A stretch of DNA of 64,000 bases from an uncultured Pelagibacteraceae bacterium. Its GTDB lineage: Bacteria > Pseudomonadota > Alphaproteobacteria > Pelagibacterales > Pelagibacteraceae. The first letter of the stretch is position 1. Every line of letters begins with the position of its first letter. The translations under genes were made by a program, and so were the position numbers. The notes below the pieces were generated by a model that was given only the letters and a program-made list of their open reading frames with translations, had not been told where the DNA came from and did not search any database. Location of the stretch: assembly GCA_902521355.1 (NCBI GenBank), contig CABYRT010000001.1, forward strand, positions 143,066 to 207,065, written 5' to 3'. Positions 58,436-64,000 of this stretch are shown in pieces.

Positions 58436-58810
58436 CTATTTTTTTTTATTAAGTCCAATTAGTGAAGAATTTCTAAATCTTAAAATTACAATTGCTAAAG
58501 CAATTAAAACAATCGCACCTGCTTCATATAGTAATATCTCTGGATTTAGAGATTTTCCTTGTAAAATAATAAATCTAGCAAGTGCAGTTATAGCAATAAA
58601 TAACGGCAGTGTAATTTGAATTGATTGGCTTTCCCAAAATACTCTAACCATTGCAAGCACTTCAAGATATAAAAAAAGTAAAAGCAGATCGGCTAAAGTA
58701 ACTCTTTGCACGAGTATCATCTGGTACATTTCTTGCCCAAAAGCAATAACTGTACTAACCAAAATGATTACCAATGCTACAAGCTGGATTTGCTTAACAA
58801 TGTTTTCCAT
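58436..58810 (-). CDS. PsiE-like phosphate-starvation-inducible membrane protein
   Basis: 124 residues, four predicted membrane helices (about 8-27, 42-60, 68-86 and 93-112). The arrangement LLLFLYLEVLAMVRVFW and the terminal helix match the PsiE family. The family has no known biochemical function; in E. coli it responds to phosphate starvation. Sixty-six bases separate it from the reductase gene upstream, and I do not see a convincing pho box. Confidence 0.7.
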   Translation of the reverse strand: MENIVKQIQLVALVIILVSTVIAFGQEMYQMILVQRVTLADLLLLFLYLEVLAMVRVFWESQSIQITLPLFIAITALARFIILQGKSLNPEILLYEAGAIVLIALAIVILRFRNSSLIGLNKKK

Positions 58811-58876
58811 TTACATTCTTTTATAATTTAAAATAACTTTTTATTCTATACTGAAATAGCTTGTAAATTATTGAAA

Positions 58877-59896
58877 TTATACTAATCCAAGTCTAACTAC
58901 TGATTTTGCTGCATCCTCAATACATCCTTTAGCCGGCTGAAATTTAAATCCCAATAAATCTTCAGCATACGAAGCATCGGTTTGCATTTGTATCCCTAAA
59001 TCTGGAACCATCATTTTTGCACTCGTATCCAGATGACTAATTATTCTCACTAAAAAGTTTGGTAACACTCTTTTTGGAAGTTTTTTTGAATATTCAGGTA
59101 ATGCTTGAGCCATAATATTAGAAAAATCTATCATTCTTTTGACCTCAGAGCCAATTATTAGTCGTCTTCCACCAACATCTGGTTTTGTTAAAGAATTGAT
59201 GTGAGCTTTCACTACATCTTTCATATCTGAAACTAAAATACTAAAATCCGGAGCACCTGGATATTTACCTTCTAGAAATAATTTAACATAACTTATCGAA
59301 GTTTTTTCTTTAGTATCTAAAGCGTCTCCAAAGACACCTCCAGGACATATACATACCAACTTATTCTTTAAACCTTTATTCTCCATAAATTCCCAAGCTG
59401 CTTTTTCAGCCTTGATTTTTGAAACAAAGTAGTCATTACAACCTTTCCAATTAGCATCACTCCAATCATTTTCACCAAATGTATATGGATTTGTCCTATT
59501 AGGTTTTCTAAACATTGTTGCAATTGAAGAAGTTTTAATAATACGTTCAACTCCCGCATTAACAGCAGCTTTTAAAACTCTTATAGTTCCATCTTTAGCT
59601 GTTGGAACAAGACTTTCACGATCTCTAGAAGTCTTTAAAGGGAAAGGAGAAGCCACATGCATTACATACTTGCAGCCTTTTAATGCCTCATCCCAACCTT
59701 CGTCTTTTAAAAGATCTAATTCGACAAATGATAATTTATCAATTGATGCATATTCATTTATGGTTTTTTTTGTTTGCTCTATTAAACTAGAATCTCTAAC
59801 AGTGCCTAAAACCTTATATCCCGATTTTAATAATTCAATTGCAGTGTGTTTAGCGATCCATCCACTTATACCCGTTAACAATACTGTTTCATTCAT
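58877..59896 (-). CDS. NAD(P)-dependent epimerase/reductase of the extended SDR family
   Basis: 339 residues. The Rossmann motif is TGISGWIAKHTAIELLKSGY (about 8-27). VMHVASPFP and a YFVSKIKAEKAA tyrosine-lysine pair (about 156-160) resemble dihydroflavonol-4-reductase and cinnamoyl-CoA reductase-like bacterial homologues. The substrate is unknown. It abuts trxB upstream with no gap. It may handle an aldehyde or ketone but I cannot say which. Confidence 0.82.
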   Translation of the reverse strand: MNETVLLTGISGWIAKHTAIELLKSGYKVLGTVRDSSLIEQTKKTINEYASIDKLSFVELDLLKDEGWDEALKGCKYVMHVASPFPLKTSRDRESLVPTAKDGTIRVLKAAVNAGVERIIKTSSIATMFRKPNRTNPYTFGENDWSDANWKGCNDYFVSKIKAEKAAWEFMENKGLKNKLVCICPGGVFGDALDTKEKTSISYVKLFLEGKYPGAPDFSILVSDMKDVVKAHINSLTKPDVGGRRLIIGSEVKRMIDFSNIMAQALPEYSKKLPKRVLPNFLVRIISHLDTSAKMMVPDLGIQMQTDASYAEDLLGFKFQPAKGCIEDAAKSVVRLGLV

Positions 59897-60841
59897 TTAT
59901 TCGGATAAATGTTTTTCAGCTTCTAATGCTGCCATACATCCCATACCAGCTGCTGTAACTGCCTGTCTAAATACTTTATCTTTCACATCACCAGCAGCAA
60001 AAACTCCTGGTATATTTGTTTCCGTAGACTCTGGTTTTGTTATTAAATAACCCTCATTATCCATTTCTAGTTGGTCTTTAAATAATGAGGTTGCTGGATC
60101 ATGCCCTATGGCAATGAACAAGCCATCAATTTTTAGTTCATCTATTTTATTTGTTTTAACATTTTTAATTTTTAATCCAGTTACATTTTTAGGGTCATTA
60201 TCCCCAATAACTTCGTCAACAACAGAGTCCCAAATTATTTCAATTTTTTTATTTTCCATTAATTTCTTTTGAAGTAATTTTTCTGCTCTCAAACTATCTC
60301 TTCTGTGTATAAGTTGAACTTTTGAAGCAAATTTTGTCAAAAACATAGCTTCTTCAACTGCAGCATTTCCACCCCCAACAACTGCTACAGTTTTGTCTTT
60401 AAAGAAAAATCCATCACATGTTGCACATGCAGATACACCAAAACCTCTAAAGCTTTGTTCTGAATCAATATTTAACCATCTTGCTTGAGCTCCAGTTGAA
60501 ATAATAATTGAGTCTGCCTCATAAATTTGACCACTATCTCCAACAGCTTTAAATGGCTTAGATTTTAAGTCTACAGATGCAATATGATCTTGAATCATTT
60601 CAGTTCCAACTACTTCTGCCTGACCTTTCATTTGATCCATAAGCCATGGCCCTTGTATTACATCTTTAAATCCAGGGAAATTTTCAACATCGGTTGTTGT
60701 TGTTAATTGGCCACCAGGTTCCATACCATGAACCAATATTGGTTTTAACATTGCTCTTGCAGCATAAATTGCTGCTGTATATCCAGCGGGACCTGACCCA
60801 ATTATTAACACTTTTGTGTGTTTAGTTGGATTTTCACTCAT
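59897..60841 (-). CDS. trxB: Thioredoxin reductase
   Basis: 314 residues. FAD motif IIGSGPAGYTAAIYAAR (13-29), the redox-active C139-A-T-C142 (SACATCDGF), NADPH motif VVGGGNAAVEEAMFL and C-terminal GVFAAGDVKDKVFRQAVTAAG. It reduces thioredoxin. It abuts the SDR reductase downstream. The start is 21 bases from the divergent ELM1-like gene, so both promoters share one short gap. Confidence 0.96.
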   Translation of the reverse strand: MSENPTKHTKVLIIGSGPAGYTAAIYAARAMLKPILVHGMEPGGQLTTTTDVENFPGFKDVIQGPWLMDQMKGQAEVVGTEMIQDHIASVDLKSKPFKAVGDSGQIYEADSIIISTGAQARWLNIDSEQSFRGFGVSACATCDGFFFKDKTVAVVGGGNAAVEEAMFLTKFASKVQLIHRRDSLRAEKLLQKKLMENKKIEIIWDSVVDEVIGDNDPKNVTGLKIKNVKTNKIDELKIDGLFIAIGHDPATSLFKDQLEMDNEGYLITKPESTETNIPGVFAAGDVKDKVFRQAVTAAGMGCMAALEAEKHLSE

Positions 60842-60851
60842 ATGAAAGCTA

Positions 60852-60857
60852 TATAAT
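60852..60857 (+). promoter_or_regulatory. Perfect -10 hexamer immediately before the ELM1-like gene
   Basis: TATAAT (60852-60857) ends five bases before the ATG at 60863. Transcription would begin about at the start codon, so the mRNA would be leaderless or nearly so. The -35 is weak (TTGGAT at 60826-60831, 20 bases away) and lies inside trxB. I rely on the -10 alone. Confidence 0.45.
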
Positions 60858-60862
60858 CATTA

Positions 60863-61813
60863 ATGACTAAATTGAAAGGTATATTATTAACAGAAGGTAT
60901 GCATGGAATGATTAGCCAAGTAGAAGGTTTGGCTAAAGCTTTAGATATAAATTATTCTCACCACACAGTTGAAACAAAAGGTTTCTGGAAAGTTATACCA
61001 CCAAAATTCACTCCAATATCCGACTCAGTTTTTAAAAAAATTGAATGCGAAGATGTTGATTTAATAATTTCATGCGGGAGAAAAAGTATTATTCCATCAT
61101 TATTCTTAAAAAAAAATTCAAAGAAAAAAGTATTTAATATTCATATTCAAAACCCAAAGATAAAACTAGATAATTTTGATTTAGTTGTAGTACCCGAGCA
61201 CGATAATCTTGATGGAGATAATGTTTTAAAAACAAAAGGAGCTATTCATTATTTAACGAGTGAAGAAATTGAAAAAGACAAAGAATATTTGTTTAATATT
61301 TCAAGCAAATTGAGGGATAAAAATATAATTTCATTAATAATTGGTGGTCCTACCCAGTATTATGATTATTCAGATAGAAACATCCAAGAAATTTTTTCAA
61401 AAGTAAATTATTTGGTTAAAGAAAATAATCTTAATTTAGTAGTCATACCCTCTATGAGAACTCCAAAGGGAACCATAGAACATGCAAAAATATATTTTGG
61501 AAATGATCATCTGGTTTTAGATGGTGTTGACAAAAAGGCTTATTTAAGTGCGCTTGCATTATCAAAACACATAGTTATTACTTGCGATTCAAGCTCTATG
61601 GTTTCAGAGGCTGCTTTAACAGGAAAACCAATTTATATTGCCACTATTCCACCTAGAAAAAGCGATAAAAGATTTAAAACTTTTAGAAAATTATTTCAAG
61701 AAATGAAAATTGTTAGAGAATTAGGAGAAAAATTAGAAAATTGGAACTATGAAAAATTAGATGAAACGAATAGAGTAGCAAATATCATTAAAGATAAAAT
61801 TCAAAAACAATGA
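60863..61813 (+). CDS. ELM1/GtrOC1 family putative nucleoside-diphosphate-sugar epimerase or glycosyltransferase
   Basis: 316 residues of the ELM1 (DUF1022) family. Diagnostic segments are DLIISCGRKSIIPSLFLKK (about 69-87), HIQNPK, VVPEHDNL and the later VITCDSSSMVSEAALTGKPIYIA (about 235-257). Plant ELM1 acts in mitochondrial fission; the bacterial members look like GT-B glycosyltransferases but are uncharacterised. It overlaps a 2OG oxygenase gene by four bases, so the pair likely acts together. Confidence 0.82.
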   Translation: MTKLKGILLTEGMHGMISQVEGLAKALDINYSHHTVETKGFWKVIPPKFTPISDSVFKKIECEDVDLIISCGRKSIIPSLFLKKNSKKKVFNIHIQNPKIKLDNFDLVVVPEHDNLDGDNVLKTKGAIHYLTSEEIEKDKEYLFNISSKLRDKNIISLIIGGPTQYYDYSDRNIQEIFSKVNYLVKENNLNLVVIPSMRTPKGTIEHAKIYFGNDHLVLDGVDKKAYLSALALSKHIVITCDSSSMVSEAALTGKPIYIATIPPRKSDKRFKTFRKLFQEMKIVRELGEKLENWNYEKLDETNRVANIIKDKIQKQ

Positions 61814-62472
61814 CATTTTTAAATTCAATATTAAAAAATTCTTCAAATCATAAATCCCCTTTTGAACATTGGGAATTAAATCAACCACTAACGGAACCAC
61901 AAGTTCAGGAAATTATAAACGCCGATATAGCTAATCCGATAGAACACAATTTAAACTATGATGGTACTAGAGCAATTGATGGGGGTGAAGGTAAGTTTAG
62001 AGAAGGTATATCAGACGGAGGAAAAGCATTAAAATTTAGATGTTTTGTGACAAAAGAAAATTCAAATCAATTCCCTAATCTTGTTCAATTTATTAAAGAG
62101 CTGCAAAATCCATTAACTTATAAAAAAATTTCCGAAATGATAAATAAAGATCTTTCTAATTCATATGTAAGAGTTGAAGTTATCTGTGATAGAAAAGGTT
62201 TCTGGTTAAAACCACATTGTGATATTAAAGAGAAACTGATGTCATGTTTATTATTTGTAAACAAACATAATGAAAAAGAAGATTTAGGCACAGATTTTTA
62301 TGATGAAAATCTAAAATTAGCAAAAACTGTTCCTTATAAGGATAATTATGGCTATTTCTTTTCGAGTGGCCCTAACACTTGGCACGGAATGGAAAAAAAA
62401 GAAATAGTAAAAGAGAGAAGATGTCTTCAAGTAAATTATGTTACATTCGAGACAGATTGGAAAGTCAATTAA
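61810..62472 (+). CDS. 2OG-Fe(II) oxygenase superfamily protein
   Basis: 220 residues. The metal ligands appear as H136-x-D138 (KPHCDIKEK) and H192 (NTWHGME), and an arginine (R203 or R204, in ERRCLQVNYV) may bind 2-oxoglutarate. This is the double-stranded beta-helix pattern of prolyl-hydroxylase-like enzymes. The substrate is unknown. It is translationally coupled to the ELM1-family gene (ATGA), and it converges on carB with a two-base gap. Confidence 0.78.
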   Translation: MTFLNSILKNSSNHKSPFEHWELNQPLTEPQVQEIINADIANPIEHNLNYDGTRAIDGGEGKFREGISDGGKALKFRCFVTKENSNQFPNLVQFIKELQNPLTYKKISEMINKDLSNSYVRVEVICDRKGFWLKPHCDIKEKLMSCLLFVNKHNEKEDLGTDFYDENLKLAKTVPYKDNYGYFFSSGPNTWHGMEKKEIVKERRCLQVNYVTFETDWKVN

Positions 62473-62474
62473 AA

Positions 62475-64000
62475 TTAATTATCTTGCAAAGATTTGACTC
62501 TTAATTTTGTCGTTTTTAAAGATTTTATTGCTTCCAAGAATGAATAGGCTGTAGACATATTCGTACAATAAGGAATTTTGTTTGCAAGAGTTCCTCTCCT
62601 CAATGCTCTAGCGTCACTAATTCTGTGCTCAGAGTTTCCACCTCCCGTATTTATTACCAAAGATATTTTTTTAGAATTTAAAACATCTACTATATGTGGT
62701 CTGCCACTGCTTACTTTATTAATTTTTTTACATTTCATTCCATTTTGCTTTAAAATTTCAGAAGTTCCTTTGGTTGCAGAAAGTGTGAATCCAAGTTTTA
62801 TTAATCTTTGAGCTATACCAATTATTTCCTGTTTGTGAGAATCTTTTACCGATAAGAATGCCATTCCTTTAGTTGGCAATGAATTTGAAGCAGCAATTTG
62901 ACTTTTTGCAACAGCCATTCCAAAATCATCATCAAAACCCATTACCTCTCCAGTAGACTTCATCTCAGGGCCAAGCAATAAATCACTATCTGGAAATTTA
63001 TTGAATGGAAATACAGCTTCTTTAACAGCAAATTTTTTATTGGTTTTATATTTTAATTTATATTTACTTAACTTTTCTCCAGACATTATTCTTGATGCAA
63101 TTTTTGCAAGTGGAATACCATTTGCTTTTGAAACAAAAGGAACAGTTCTGCTTGCTCTAGGATTAACTTCAATGACAAAAATTTCATCATTTTTAATTGC
63201 AAATTGAATATTTAAAAATCCTTTAACTTTCAAAGCTAGAGCTAATTTTCTTGTTTGTATTTTAAGTTCTCTTAAAAGATTTGCCTTTATTGATACCGGC
63301 GGCAAGCAGCAAGCAGAGTCTCCTGAGTGAATTCCTGCTTCTTCGATGTGTTGCATTATTCCAGCAACATAAACATCTTTTCCGTCAGAAATTGCATCTA
63401 CATCTATTTCCATTGCATTGTCGATAAATTTATCAATTAAGATTGGATTTTGCTCTGATGCTTTGAAGGCCTCATTAATAAATTGTTTCAATTGACTTTT
63501 ATCATGAACAATTTCCATAGCTCTTCCACCCAAAACATAAGAAGGTCTAACTACTACAGGCAATCCAATTTTTTCGGCAACATTAATAGCTTGATCGAAT
63601 TTATAGGCTATTCCGCTTTCAGCTTGTTTTAATTTAAGCTTTATAAGCAACTCTCTAAATCTGTCTCTATCTTCTGCAAGATCTATTGATTTATACTGTG
63701 TTCCCAAAATAGGTAATTTATTTTCATCTAAAAATTTAGCTAATTTGATAGGAGTTTGTCCTCCAAATTGTGCAATAATTCCAATTAGATTTCCTTTTGA
63801 TTTTTCTTTTAAAATTATATTCTCAATATACTCTTCAATTAAAGGTTCAAAGTATAATCTATCACTTGTATCATAATCTGTAGAAACAGTTTCCGGATTA
63901 CAATTTATCATTATTGTTTCAAAACCTGCTTCTTTTAAAGAAAAGCTAGCCTGACAACAGCAATAATCAAACTCTATACCTTGACCAATTCTATTTGGTC
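62475..64000 (-). CDS. carB: Carbamoyl-phosphate synthase large subunit, 5' end outside the window
   Basis: About 508 C-terminal residues are visible and the frame is open to the window edge. Visible are the second ATP-grasp domain (LPVVRPSYVLGGRAMEIV, DKFIDNAMEIDVDAISDG, FAIKNDEIFVIEVNPRASRTVPFVSKA) and the C-terminal allosteric MGS-like domain (ATKGTSEILKQNG). It makes carbamoyl phosphate for pyrimidines and arginine. The first ATG seen (63911) is internal (IMINCNPETVS), not a start. Converges on the 2OG oxygenase gene. Confidence 0.95.
   Translation of the reverse strand, partial: PNRIGQGIEFDYCCCQASFSLKEAGFETIMINCNPETVSTDYDTSDRLYFEPLIEEYIENIILKEKSKGNLIGIIAQFGGQTPIKLAKFLDENKLPILGTQYKSIDLAEDRDRFRELLIKLKLKQAESGIAYKFDQAINVAEKIGLPVVVRPSYVLGGRAMEIVHDKSQLKQFINEAFKASEQNPILIDKFIDNAMEIDVDAISDGKDVYVAGIMQHIEEAGIHSGDSACCLPPVSIKANLLRELKIQTRKLALALKVKGFLNIQFAIKNDEIFVIEVNPRASRTVPFVSKANGIPLAKIASRIMSGEKLSKYKLKYKTNKKFAVKEAVFPFNKFPDSDLLLGPEMKSTGEVMGFDDDFGMAVAKSQIAASNSLPTKGMAFLSVKDSHKQEIIGIAQRLIKLGFTLSATKGTSEILKQNGMKCKKINKVSSGRPHIVDVLNSKKISLVINTGGGNSEHRISDARALRRGTLANKIPYCTNMSTAYSFLEAIKSLKTTKLRVKSLQDN

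Noticed and set aside
58811..58876. Pho-box or promoter upstream of psiE
   Set aside because: The 66-base gap has AT-rich -10-like strings but no paired -35 or repeated pho motif that I can support.

Overview
The window is about 30% GC or less by eye, packed almost wall to wall with genes. I found no stretch longer than about 100 bases without one, and many start and stop codons overlap. Gene content and order indicate an alphaproteobacterium of the SAR11 clade (Pelagibacterales, 'Candidatus Pelagibacter'-like). The supporting signs are an aa3 oxidase operon, a bc1 operon, CcrM, a carotenoid/retinal pathway with blh, an 857-residue SMC and very short spacers. I see no insertion sequences, prophage, CRISPR, rRNA or integrons; this is core chromosome of a streamlined genome.

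Layout. 1-5.4 kb (minus): a lipid A/Kdo operon (lpxL partial, lpxK, waaA, msbA) headed by ubiA. 5.4-8.3 kb: a DUF2721 membrane protein, then quinone reductase, pirin and a HAD hydrolase. 8.3-16.4 kb (plus): rsmE and the cytochrome oxidase operon (coxB, ctaD, ctaB, a 41-residue CoxF-like protein, ctaG, ctaE, surf1), running on into thrC and a peroxiredoxin. 29.1-16.5 kb (minus): one 12.6-kb same-strand series dciA, dsbA-like, smc, atpI, atpB, atpE, atpF', atpF, crtI, crtB, crtY, blh, ispH, thrB (frameshifted), rnhA. It places ATP synthase F0, retinal synthesis and the last step of the MEP pathway side by side. 29.1-37.6 kb: mutY and a flavin monooxygenase, then ccrM, rnhB and a uracil-DNA glycosylase on the other strand, then a TPR protein, ispE, tRNA-Gln and the CCA-adding enzyme. 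37.6-43.6 kb: greA, hemF, trmL, petABC (plus), ychF, pth. 43.6-47.9 kb: rplY, prs, pgeF, midA-like, lgt. 47.9-51.5 kb: ubiK-like, a MarR-OmpR-EnvZ regulatory operon, ilvE. 51.5-57.2 kb: pgsA, uvrC, folB, a FolM-like SDR, uvrB. 57.2-64 kb: an aspartate aminotransferase, psiE-like, an SDR reductase, trxB, an ELM1-family protein with a 2OG-Fe(II) oxygenase, and a partial carB.

The genes together describe an aerobic marine heterotroph: bc1 and aa3 build the proton gradient and F0F1 uses it. Retinal made by crtIBY-blh presumably feeds a proteorhodopsin encoded elsewhere; neither the rhodopsin nor crtE is in the window. The points most worth checking are the ccrM promoter, whose spacer is a palindrome carrying two GANTC methylation sites; the thrB frameshift; the tRNA-Gln/CCA-transferase junction with a 3-nt gap; back-to-back start codons of dciA and mutY; an SMC with no recognisable hinge; and the ELM1/2OG-oxygenase pair.
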